The notes under the pieces were generated by a model. It was not told the DNA's origin. It saw only the letters and a program-made list of their open reading frames with translations, and made no database searches. This document shows positions 6,446-12,400 of a stretch of 15,524 nucleotides of DNA, piece after piece; position 1 is the stretch's first letter; each line of letters begins with the position of its first letter. Position numbers and translations under genes: made by a program. Origin of the DNA: an uncultured bacterium (GTDB lineage Bacteria > Actinomycetota > Coriobacteriia > Coriobacteriales > Coriobacteriaceae); NCBI GenBank assembly GCA_905215115.1, contig CAJMOP010000041.1, positions 1 to 15,524 on the forward strand, read 5' to 3'.

Positions 6446-7240
6446 TTAGTCTTCGTCGTCTTCGAGCGGATCGTAGTCGGAATCGACACCGGCGGCTGCA
6501 TGGGAACCGTTGAACTTGAAGCCCATGAAGACGACAGCCAGGCACACACCGATCAGAGCGACCGCGATGACGGACAGGTTGAGGTAAGCGGCGAGCAGGA
6601 AACCGATGAACAGGAACGGAGTCATACCCTTCTTGATCATCATGGTGAGCAGCAGGGCCAAGCCGTAGGCGGTCATGATCTTGGTCGAAACGTTAAGACC
6701 AGTGGACAGCCACTCGGGAACCATGTTGACGATGGCCTGAACCAGGTCGGTGCCAACAAAGACGGCGAGGAAGATCGGCAGGAAGTACATGATGGCGTAC
6801 AGACCGGAGCCGGCGCAGATGTGCATACGGTAGGCGGTCTTGAAGTTACCGTTATCGATCGCGTTATCGGCCACATGGGTGAGGGCGGCGATGATGGAAC
6901 GGAACACGATGCCGAGGAGCTGACCCAGGACGGCGACCGGGATGGCGATCGTCATGGCGGTCTCGGCGGAAGCATCGGTCAGGCACGCGAAGGCAGCGGC
7001 CACGATACCGCCCAGGACCATATCGGGCGGAACGGCGGCGCCGACCTGCACCAGGCCCATGGACACGAGCTCGACGGCGGCACCGACGGCAAGGCCGGTG
7101 GGCACATCGCCCAGCAGCAGACCGACGAGCGTAGCGCCAACGAGGGGCTGCTCGAAGTTAAGACGACCGAGCAGGCGGGAGTCCCACATGCAGAACACGC
7201 CGACGAGGCCGACGAGCACCGCACTGATGAACGTATTCAT
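6446..7240 (-). CDS. PTS mannose-family EIIC component
   Basis: 264 residues, strongly hydrophobic throughout. The family signature begins at about residue 44 with LGDVPTGLAVGAAVELVSMG and continues through the Gly/Ala-rich, proline-containing VGAAVPPDMVLGG. It forms the transport domain together with EIID. The C-terminal tail is acidic (SDYDPLEDDED) and cytoplasmic in likely orientation. The ATG at 7240 has GAAAGGAG a few bases upstream. The 36-bp gap to EIIAB contains a small CAGGCA/TGCCTG hairpin (7259-7272). The gene order EIIAB-EIIC-EIID matches manXYZ-type operons, so this is a complete permease with its cytoplasmic phosphorelay. Confidence 0.95.
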   Translation of the reverse strand: MNTFISAVLVGLVGVFCMWDSRLLGRLNFEQPLVGATLVGLLLGDVPTGLAVGAAVELVSMGLVQVGAAVPPDMVLGGIVAAAFACLTDASAETAMTIAIPVAVLGQLLGIVFRSIIAALTHVADNAIDNGNFKTAYRMHICAGSGLYAIMYFLPIFLAVFVGTDLVQAIVNMVPEWLSTGLNVSTKIMTAYGLALLLTMMIKKGMTPFLFIGFLLAAYLNLSVIAVALIGVCLAVVFMGFKFNGSHAAAGVDSDYDPLEDDED

Positions 7241-7276
7241 ACCCTTCTCCTTTCAGTCAGGCAAATGCCTGGTTGA

Positions 7277-8200
7277 TTACAGCTTGGCGTCGATGTCGAC
7301 GCTCTGATACGTAGGGGTCTGCTGGACGTAGAGCTTGATGCCCATGTCGAGCAGCTGGTTGACGTCGGCCTTCTGGGTGGCGTCGAGGAAGACGGAGCTG
7401 TCCTTGCCGCCGACCTGCTCGGCACCGTCGTGGTTGGCGGTGGCGCCCAGGTTGATGGCGTCGAGCTTGTAGCCCTGGCAGAACTGCAGCATCTCGGCCG
7501 TGTTGCCAAAGACGAACATGACGCGCTCGCCGAGGGTGTTGAGCTTGTCCATCTTGGCGAGGGCACGCTCGACGGTAAAGACGTTCAGGCGCACGCCCTG
7601 GGGCTTGGCCAGCTTAAGAGCGCCCTTCTTGATGTCATCGTTGGCGGCAGCGTTGTCGACGACGATGATGCGCTCGGCCTGGACCTTGGTGGTCCAGGTA
7701 AAGACGACCTGGCCGTGCAGCAGACGGTAGTCAAGACGTGCGAGGACGATCTTGGCGGGACCGGAGCTGTGACGGGACGCCTTAGCCTTCTTGGCGGGAG
7801 CCGCGGCGACCTCGACCGGTGCGTTGGGGTTGGTCAGACCGGTGCGGGCCTCGTTGATGAGGGCCGCGAGCTCGGCGCCCTTGACGGGGGCGGGGCTCAT
7901 AGCGAGCGTGAGCGCCAGCGGGATGTTGAAACCGCTGACAACCGTGAACTTCGTGCCGTTCTTGGAAAGCTCGACCATGTTGTTGTTGACCGAGCTACCG
8001 AGCATATCGGTTAGCACATACACGGTGTCGTCCGCGTTGAACGTGGCGATCATAGCCTCAACCTTATTGGTGATGGGCTCCTTGTCGTCACGAGCAAGCG
8101 ACACGACGTGGACGTTCGACACGTCGCCGAGAACCATCTCGAGCGTGTCTTTGGCGCCTGCGGCCAGGCCGCCATGAGATGCGAGAATGATCTGATTCAT
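7277..8200 (-). CDS. PTS mannose-family EIIAB fusion
   Basis: 307 residues with two phosphocarrier domains, as in E. coli ManX. The EIIA domain (1-123) has its phosphorylatable His9 in LASHGG. An Ala/Pro/Lys-rich linker (about 124-147) follows, then the EIIB domain (148-307) with His162 in RLDYRLLHGQV. Phosphate passes from HPr to His9, then His162, then the sugar held by EIIC/EIID. The ATG at 8200 is preceded by AAGGAGGAGG with a 4-base spacer. Upstream lie operator-like repeat B and a TATAAT hexamer, so a promoter probably drives EIIAB-EIIC-EIID-SIS-1 separately from the EamA gene. Salmonella gfrA and gfrB encode these domains as separate proteins; here they are fused. Confidence 0.96.
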   Translation of the reverse strand: MNQIILASHGGLAAGAKDTLEMVLGDVSNVHVVSLARDDKEPITNKVEAMIATFNADDTVYVLTDMLGSSVNNNMVELSKNGTKFTVVSGFNIPLALTLAMSPAPVKGAELAALINEARTGLTNPNAPVEVAAAPAKKAKASRHSSGPAKIVLARLDYRLLHGQVVFTWTTKVQAERIIVVDNAAANDDIKKGALKLAKPQGVRLNVFTVERALAKMDKLNTLGERVMFVFGNTAEMLQFCQGYKLDAINLGATANHDGAEQVGGKDSSVFLDATQKADVNQLLDMGIKLYVQQTPTYQSVDIDAKL

Positions 8201-8226
8201 CTTGCCTCCTCCTTTTCGTTATGGTC

Positions 8227-8244
8227 ATTATAACGTCTTATACG
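8227..8244 (-). promoter_or_regulatory. Putative operator B with overlapping -10 box, PTS promoter
   Basis: On the minus strand CGTATAAGACGTTATAAT: two CGT(T)ATA half sites with a 9-bp period. The second half site contains TATAAT, a perfect -10 hexamer, 27 bases upstream of the EIIAB start. No good -35 is visible at 16-18 bp. Protein bound here would block the promoter. The rest of the 182-bp gap to the EamA stop shows only a 7-bp inverted repeat (8349-8355 with 8372-8378) without a T-run. Confidence 0.65.
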
Positions 8245-8382
8245 TTGCTTATATTGCTAATTAGTATAAAGACCGTTCGCGGGTGAAAATCGACCGTTGA
8301 CGGGTTTAACGTACTTGAAACGTTGGAGCCGGGCAGGCCGACGCTGTCTTGGCGACACCCGATCAGACGCCTCGCCAATCCT

Positions 8383-9465
8383 CTATCGCACGAAGTACCA
8401 GGGGCTTTCCTGCACGGTGGGCTCCAGCGCGATGCCGGTGCGTTCCTTAAACAGATCCATGTCCTGAGATTTTTCGGTCCACCACGCGTTGGGCTTAAAG
8501 GTCATGCTCTCGACAATACGTTTGACAATGACGCTATTGCGCAGCTTGGAAAAGTCGGTGTTCATGATCAGGATGGACGCGAGCACCAGCACGATGCCCA
8601 AGACTTTGATCGCGCCGGCGGGCTCGGCGTAGACACCAATGCCCAGCAGTACGGTGACGACTGTCTCGAATGACATGACGACGGGAACTTTCGACGTCTC
8701 GAGCCCCATGGACAGACCCTGCATATATAAGATGTAAGCCACGGCTGTGGGGATAAGTCCAAAGCCAAGGAACAGCAGCAGCAGCTGTGGCGACATTGCC
8801 GCGGCGACATCCGGCCACGGAGCCGCGATAGCCGCCATAACCGCACCGCCAAAAACAAAGCCCCAAAACGTGACAGCCAGCGGGTGGACCGTCTTGGTTG
8901 CTATTCGGCTAAACACCGCGAGCGACGCACCACAAAGGCCTGCAATCACGCCCGACGTGACGCCCCAAACCGAAAAATGAAAACCGGAAAGGTCGCCATT
9001 GGTCACTGCAAGCACGCAGCCAACGATGTTAAAGACAATGGCAACGAGCTTGTTGGGGGTCACGTCCTCGCGATAAAGCACGCGGCCGAGCATGACGCCA
9101 AACACCGGCGAGGTGTAGAGCAGCACCGAGGCCGTGGACATGCCCACCTCGCCCATGCACTCGTAATAGCAGGTGTTGGCGGCGGCCAAACCGACAATAC
9201 CAACAAGCGCGCAGGGAACAAGCTCTTTAGGGTTTGCCTTGAACAGGGCCAGCGGACCCGAGGCTTTTCCCTCACGAGCACCTCCCTGGCAACCCATAAA
9301 TGCCAAGACCGGAGCCATTAAGACGGCACCCGACAACAAGCGAAAGGCAGCCATGCTCTGGGACGAAACGCCCATGGCCGAGATGCCGTTTACAAAGATT
9401 CCGATGCTGCCCCACATAAGCGCGGCGACCAGCACCAGCACATAGCCCAGATTGCTTTTCTTCAA
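8383..9465 (-). CDS. EamA/DMT-superfamily transporter with C-terminal extension
   Basis: 360 residues with two EamA repeats and about ten membrane segments, starting at GYVLVLVAALMWGSIGIFV and ending near residue 300 (GIVLVLASILIMNTDF). A hydrophilic tail of about 60 residues follows, unusual for the family. DMT proteins export amino acids and other small metabolites or act as uptake carriers. I chose TTG at 9465 because GAGGAGG sits 5 bases upstream of it; a frame-open GTG at 9501 would place that Shine-Dalgarno sequence inside the gene and leave only a poor site of its own. With this start, operator C lies about 40 bases upstream. It lies between SIS-2 and the PTS genes, so a link to the same pathway, for example export of the released amine, is plausible but unproven. 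Confidence 0.88.
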   Translation of the reverse strand: MKKSNLGYVLVLVAALMWGSIGIFVNGISAMGVSSQSMAAFRLLSGAVLMAPVLAFMGCQGGAREGKASGPLALFKANPKELVPCALVGIVGLAAANTCYYECMGEVGMSTASVLLYTSPVFGVMLGRVLYREDVTPNKLVAIVFNIVGCVLAVTNGDLSGFHFSVWGVTSGVIAGLCGASLAVFSRIATKTVHPLAVTFWGFVFGGAVMAAIAAPWPDVAAAMSPQLLLLFLGFGLIPTAVAYILYMQGLSMGLETSKVPVVMSFETVVTVLLGIGVYAEPAGAIKVLGIVLVLASILIMNTDFSKLRNSVIVKRIVESMTFKPNAWWTEKSQDMDLFKERTGIALEPTVQESPWYFVR

Positions 9466-9505
9466 CGCAGCCTCCTCGGTATTGTTTCCAATATGTTTCA
9501 CACTA

Positions 9506-9523
9506 CGTTATAGTCGTTATATA
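9506..9523 (-). promoter_or_regulatory. Putative operator C upstream of the EamA gene
   Basis: On the plus strand CGTTATAGTCGTTATATA, a direct repeat of CGTTATA with 9-bp period, the cleanest of the three copies. Here the repeat reads opposite to the direction of transcription, unlike copies A and B. On the minus strand it contains TATAAC, with TTGAAA 15 bases further upstream, a possible promoter with a short spacer. Confidence 0.6.
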
Positions 9524-9554
9524 CATTTTTCAAGGCACAAATCGGCGAGCGGAA

Positions 9555-9591
9555 AAGTGATCCGTTTTCCTCCGTCCCCAGCGGATTACTT
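9555..9591 (-). repeat. Hairpin with GGGGACGG loop
   Basis: On the minus strand AAGTAATCCG pairs with CGGATCACTT at 9 of 10 positions around a loop that contains GGGGACGG. It is one of the variable-stem, constant-loop hairpins. It lies between SIS-2 and the EamA gene, with no T-run after it. Confidence 0.65.
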
Positions 9592-9595
9592 GGCG

Positions 9596-9660
9596 GTTGC
9601 GGTGAAATAGTTCCTAAATAGAAGCTTCAAGCCCCCAAACAGGAACTATTCCACCGCAAC
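9596..9660. repeat. 20-bp inverted repeat, one mismatch, after SIS-2
   Basis: Arms 9596-9615 and 9641-9660 match at 19 of 20 positions. The 25-base centre contains the palindrome GAAGCTTC. It lies 36 bp past the SIS-2 stop and could reduce read-through into the EamA gene. There is no poly-T on the minus strand, so it is not a classic terminator. Size and layout look like a mobile palindromic repeat rather than an operator. Confidence 0.7.
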
Positions 9661-9696
9661 TTATGAGGACATCGAGCTGTTAGGCCGCTCTATCCC

Positions 9697-10689
9697 CTAG
9701 TAATCCAGCTTCCACATGTAGCGGCGCGTCATGTAGTCCTTGTGGGTGACGGCAGAGAGCGCACGCATGTACACGTTGTTGAGGATCGGCGCAAAGATCA
9801 GGTGGTTGAAATATTCGCTCACGCTGTCCTTGATGTCGTTGAGGCCGAGCTCCTTGGCGTCGAGCTGATAGACGCGCTCGCCACCGTACTGGTTGACGAA
9901 GCGGATGCCGCGCTCGTCGTTGCAGCGGCTGCGGCCGACGCTGATGAGCTGGAACAGCGAGGTGCGCTTGTCTAGGATCTCGAAGGGGCCATGGAAGAAG
10001 TCGCAGGTGTTGATGGTGCAGGAGTCGATCTGCAGCATCTCCTGCACATTGCAGATGCTAAAGACGTAGGCGGCACCAAAGAGCGGGCCCTGAGCCATGA
10101 CGTTGATGCAGGGCTTGTCGGCGTTCTGCTCGGCCCACTTGGCAGCGAGCGGACGGGTGTACTCGACGGCCTTGCGATAGATGGGGTCGACCAGGTCGAA
10201 AGCGGCCATAGCGGTCTCGTACTCGGCATAGCCCTCGGTCTGCTGCGTGAGCTCCATGGCGATCATGGTCACGACGGCGGAGTTGGTACGGCCCATGCAG
10301 GACTCGTCAACGGCCAGGCTGTCATACTGGATCTTGTAGTCGCAGACCTCGGTGAGGCCGGACTCGTCAACATAGATGGCGATGGTGCTGGCGCCGTGGT
10401 CCTTGGCGACCTGGGCGGCGACGATGGTCTCCTTGGTGCCGCGCATGGACACGACGACGGCCAGGGTGTTCTCGTTGACGTAGGCCGGGGTGGCATGCAC
10501 GAACTCGTTGCTGGTGTAACTGGAGCTCACGACCTGCGTGGCCTCGTGCTCCATAAAGTACTGGGCAGGATAGTTGCCGCCGTTGGATCCGCCGGCGCCA
10601 ATCCACACGACGCGCTTGATGCCGCCCTTGTCTGCCTTGTCAGCCAAAACCTGGGAGACGACGTCCTTAACCTGTTCCTGAGTAGTCAT
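9697..10689 (-). CDS. SIS-domain sugar-amine 6-phosphate deglycase, FrlB/GfrE/GfrF-like (SIS-2)
   Basis: 330 residues, paralogue of SIS-1. First SIS fold: GAGGSNGG at 31-38 and the sugar-phosphate loop VSMRGTKET at 80-88. Second fold: Glu217 in VQEMLQ and His233 in FFHGPFE, again 16 apart, in the positions of the catalytic Glu and His of GlmS and FraB. The C-terminus RRYMWKLDY differs from that of SIS-1 by one residue. Unlike SIS-1, which has GEYFHGP, this protein reads CDFFHGP, and its first loop lacks the SLGGST pattern, so a different substrate is likely. The pair resembles GfrE plus GfrF (glucoselysine- and fructoselysine-6-phosphate deglycases), but I cannot say which is which. The ATG at 10689 is preceded by AAGAAAGG at a long 10-base spacing. 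It is transcribed divergently from GntR-2 across a 205-bp control region. Confidence 0.86.
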   Translation of the reverse strand: MTTQEQVKDVVSQVLADKADKGGIKRVVWIGAGGSNGGNYPAQYFMEHEATQVVSSSYTSNEFVHATPAYVNENTLAVVVSMRGTKETIVAAQVAKDHGASTIAIYVDESGLTEVCDYKIQYDSLAVDESCMGRTNSAVVTMIAMELTQQTEGYAEYETAMAAFDLVDPIYRKAVEYTRPLAAKWAEQNADKPCINVMAQGPLFGAAYVFSICNVQEMLQIDSCTINTCDFFHGPFEILDKRTSLFQLISVGRSRCNDERGIRFVNQYGGERVYQLDAKELGLNDIKDSVSEYFNHLIFAPILNNVYMRALSAVTHKDYMTRRYMWKLDY

Positions 10690-10727
10690 CGTGCATCAGC
10701 CTTTCTTCTCGTTTGATGCTCTCGATG

Positions 10728-10774
10728 GCATACAAGTTACATACACGTTTTGGTTATGTCGACTAGTTGTATGC
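10728..10774. promoter_or_regulatory. Putative GntR-2 operator cluster near SIS-2
   Basis: At 10728-10748 GCATACAAGTTACATACACG contains two ATACA half sites 11 bp apart (one helical turn). At 10767-10774 TTGTATGC is the inverted copy of GCATACAA. The cluster lies 39-85 bases upstream of the SIS-2 start, where repression or activation of SIS-2 would act. The same direct repeat recurs next to the GntR-2 start. Confidence 0.55.
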
Positions 10775-10795
10775 TATATTTGTCTTAGAAATTAT

Positions 10796-10827
10796 GCTGG
10801 TAAAGTTTTCGACAATCCATTACCAGC
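10796..10827. repeat. 8-bp inverted repeat in the divergent control region
   Basis: GCTGGTAA (10796-10803) and TTACCAGC (10820-10827) are perfect complements across 16 bases. It could be a protein site or a leader hairpin for GntR-2; nothing here separates these. Confidence 0.4.
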
Positions 10828-10866
10828 GGTTTTGTTGTCATGTTGGATACATGCTTGGTTCAGTAA

Positions 10867-10887
10867 GCATACAAGTTAGATACAGGT
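10867..10887. promoter_or_regulatory. Putative GntR-2 operator overlapping its own translation start region
   Basis: GCATACAAGTTAGATACAGG matches the site at 10728 at 18 of 20 positions, again with ATACA half sites 11 bp apart. It ends 7 bases before the GntR-2 ATG and includes the only Shine-Dalgarno-like bases (CAGG). Binding here would give autoregulation. Confidence 0.6.
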
Positions 10888-10894
10888 TGTTCGC

Positions 10895-11617
10895 ATGAGC
10901 ACTTCGTCAAAAAAGAACTTGGCCCAATACGAGCGTCTGGCGAGTACGCTGCGTGACCGCATCGCCGCCGGCACCTACGCACGCGGAGACAAGCTGCCGT
11001 CCGAGATGGAGCTCATGGACGAATCGGGGCTGTCGCGCAGCACCGTGCGCCACGCGCTTAAGGTGTTAGTTGACGAGGGCCTGGTGCGCACCGAGCGCGG
11101 ACGTGGCACCTTTGTGGCCGACACGCCCGCGCTCCACGAGAACAACCTGGTGTTTTCGAGCTATACCAAGCAGGTCGAAGGCCAGGGCATGAAGCCCACC
11201 ACGCGCACGGTGGACTCGGGCTTTACCAAGGCGGCCGGCAGCATAGCTAAGTTCTTTGACGCCGCCGCGGGCAGCAAGCTCGTCAAACTTGTCCGCCTGC
11301 GCTACCTGGACGACGCGCCGCTGTGCCTGGAGACCACCTATCTGCCGCCAAGCTTTGGGTCGCTCATCGATCGCGATATCAACGGTTCGCTCTACGCCAC
11401 GCTGCGCCAGGAGTTCCATCGTACGCCGGCGCAGGGGCATAAGACCTTTGAGGTGTGCTATGCCTCGCAAAACGAGGCGTTTTTGCTCAACGTCGAGCGC
11501 GGGCAGGCGCTGATCCTAATCACCGACTACGTCTACGACACCGACGGCCGCCCGCTCCATATCTCCAAGCGCATCCAGCGCACCGACCGCGCCAAATACA
11601 CCGAGCCCATCGGCTAA
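10895..11617 (+). CDS. GntR/HutC-family transcriptional regulator (GntR-2)
   Basis: 240 residues, the only plus-strand gene. The N-terminal winged helix (about 10-77) has KLPSEMELMDESGLSRSTVR around residues 33-52 and ERGRGTFV at 67-74. A UTRA effector domain follows (about 90-230, ending in LHISKRIQRTDRAKY). E. coli FrlR of the fructoselysine operon has this same architecture, which fits the context. It is divergent from SIS-2, and its own start is flanked by an ATACA-type direct repeat also found near SIS-2, so local control of SIS-2 plus autoregulation is likely. The ribosome-binding site is weak (CAGG, 9 bases). It differs clearly from GntR-1 in the effector domain, and the two seem to recognise different sites. 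A perfect hairpin with T-run follows the stop. Confidence 0.93.
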   Translation: MSTSSKKNLAQYERLASTLRDRIAAGTYARGDKLPSEMELMDESGLSRSTVRHALKVLVDEGLVRTERGRGTFVADTPALHENNLVFSSYTKQVEGQGMKPTTRTVDSGFTKAAGSIAKFFDAAAGSKLVKLVRLRYLDDAPLCLETTYLPPSFGSLIDRDINGSLYATLRQEFHRTPAQGHKTFEVCYASQNEAFLLNVERGQALILITDYVYDTDGRPLHISKRIQRTDRAKYTEPIG

Positions 11618-11624
11618 CCAACCG

Positions 11625-11666
11625 AAAACCACCACAAAGGGGACAGGCACCTTTGTGGTGGTTTTT
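11625..11666 (+). terminator. Terminator of GntR-2, GGGGACAGG hairpin repeat copy 1
   Basis: AAAACCACCACAAAGG (11625-11640) pairs perfectly over 16 bp with 11650-11665, loop GGACAGGCA, followed by a T-run (TTTTT at 11662-11666, partly in the stem). It starts 8 bases after the GntR-2 stop. It is one of a near-identical inverted pair with 11702-11742. Confidence 0.88.
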
Positions 11667-11701
11667 AAGGTTAACGCGCCAAAAACGGCCGATTTTCGAG
11701 A

Positions 11702-11742
11702 GAAACCACCACGAAGGTGCCTGTCCCCATTGTGGTGGTTTT
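11702..11742 (-). repeat. GGGGACAGG hairpin repeat copy 2, overlaps GNAT stop codon
   Basis: The reverse complement matches 11625-11665 at 38 of 41 positions. The stem ACCACCAC/GTGGTGGT encloses GGGGACAGG. Two bases of the GNAT TAA stop (11741-11743) lie inside it. It likely acts as the terminator of the acetyltransferase gene, although the minus-strand T-run (TTTCTCT) is poor. The 36-bp spacer holds AAAAACGGCCGATTTT, itself nearly palindromic. Confidence 0.8.
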
Positions 11743-12322
11743 AGGCGAGGAGGTCGGGGAACCAGGTTGGTTTGGGTTGGTTGGGTGTGCGCTCGGCCAG
11801 GACCAGCTCCATCCAGCACATGTCGTACCAGCGGCCGAACTTTTGGGCGCAGCGGTCAAAGGCGCCCACCAGGCGGTAGCCCATATGGGCATGGAAATCC
11901 TGACTATTGTGCGTCAGATACTCGTCGTCCTTGTCGTGCGGCACGGCGATGAGCGCGCACATGTTGGTGATGCCCATCGCAATCAGGCATTGCTTGAGCG
12001 CATCGTGCAGCTTGCGGCCCAGCCCGCCGTGGCGCACGTCGCGCGCCAGGTAGATCGACGTCTCGACCGACCAGTCGTAGGCCTCGCGGCTGTTAAGCGG
12101 ACTCACATAGGCATAGCCTACCGGACGCCCGTCCAGCTCCATCACCAGGTACGGATAGCGCTTGAGCGTACGCTCGATGCGCCCGGCGAACTCCTCAACG
12201 CTCGGCACCTCGTATTCGCAGGTTATCGCCGTCTCGCGCACATACGGCTCGTAAATGGCAAGCAACGCCGGCGCATCATCGGGCGTCGCCAGGCGAATCG
12301 TCGGCTCGGACATCTCGGGCAT
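11741..12322 (-). CDS. GNAT-family N-acetyltransferase, phosphinothricin acetyltransferase (Pat/MddA)-like
   Basis: 193 residues. The N-terminal IRLATPDDAPALLAIYEPYV (9-28) is typical of the Pat/Bar/YncA group. The acetyl-CoA pyrophosphate loop RHGGLG is at 97-102 after the beta-strand VETSIYLARD, and the C-terminal FHAHMGYRLVGAF (143-155) is the usual last motif. These enzymes acetylate the amino group of phosphinothricin, methionine sulfoximine or similar amino acids; the natural substrate is uncertain. I chose the ATG at 12322, preceded by GGGGGAGGGG, over a longer frame reaching 12391, because that frame's first codons run through the terminator of the upstream aldolase gene. It is convergent with GntR-2. 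Confidence 0.9.
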   Translation of the reverse strand: MPEMSEPTIRLATPDDAPALLAIYEPYVRETAITCEYEVPSVEEFAGRIERTLKRYPYLVMELDGRPVGYAYVSPLNSREAYDWSVETSIYLARDVRHGGLGRKLHDALKQCLIAMGITNMCALIAVPHDKDDEYLTHNSQDFHAHMGYRLVGAFDRCAQKFGRWYDMCWMELVLAERTPNQPKPTWFPDLLA

Positions 12323-12338
12323 ACAGCCCCTCCCCCTC

Positions 12339-12382
12339 AAAAACAAAGGCCGCCTTGCGCCAAACCCAGGCGCAAGGCGGCC
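12339..12382 (-). terminator. Strong rho-independent terminator after the aldolase gene
   Basis: Perfect 14-bp GC-rich stem GGCCGCCTTGCGCC/GGCGCAAGGCGGCC (12369-12382 with 12348-12361), 7-base loop, followed on the minus strand by TTTGTTTTT. It lies 19 bases past the aldolase stop codon and just upstream of the GNAT gene, so the latter needs its own promoter or read-through. Confidence 0.95.
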
Positions 12383-12400
12383 TCTCGTCATTACATCAAG

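Noticed and set aside
8349..8378. 7-bp inverted repeat after the EamA gene as a terminator
   Set aside because: The stem is short, the loop is 16 bases, and no T-run follows on the minus strand.
9466..9501. GTG at 9501 as start of the EamA protein
   Set aside because: It would place GAGGAGG inside the coding region and add a hydrophilic 12-residue leader; TTG at 9465 has ideal spacing and starts just before the first membrane segment.
10796..10827. 8-bp inverted repeat in the divergent region as a terminator or riboswitch
   Set aside because: No T-run on either strand and no known aptamer pattern; kept only as a low-confidence repeat.
12323..12391. Extended GNAT start at 12391
   Set aside because: The extra residues are translated from the perfect 14-bp terminator of the aldolase gene.
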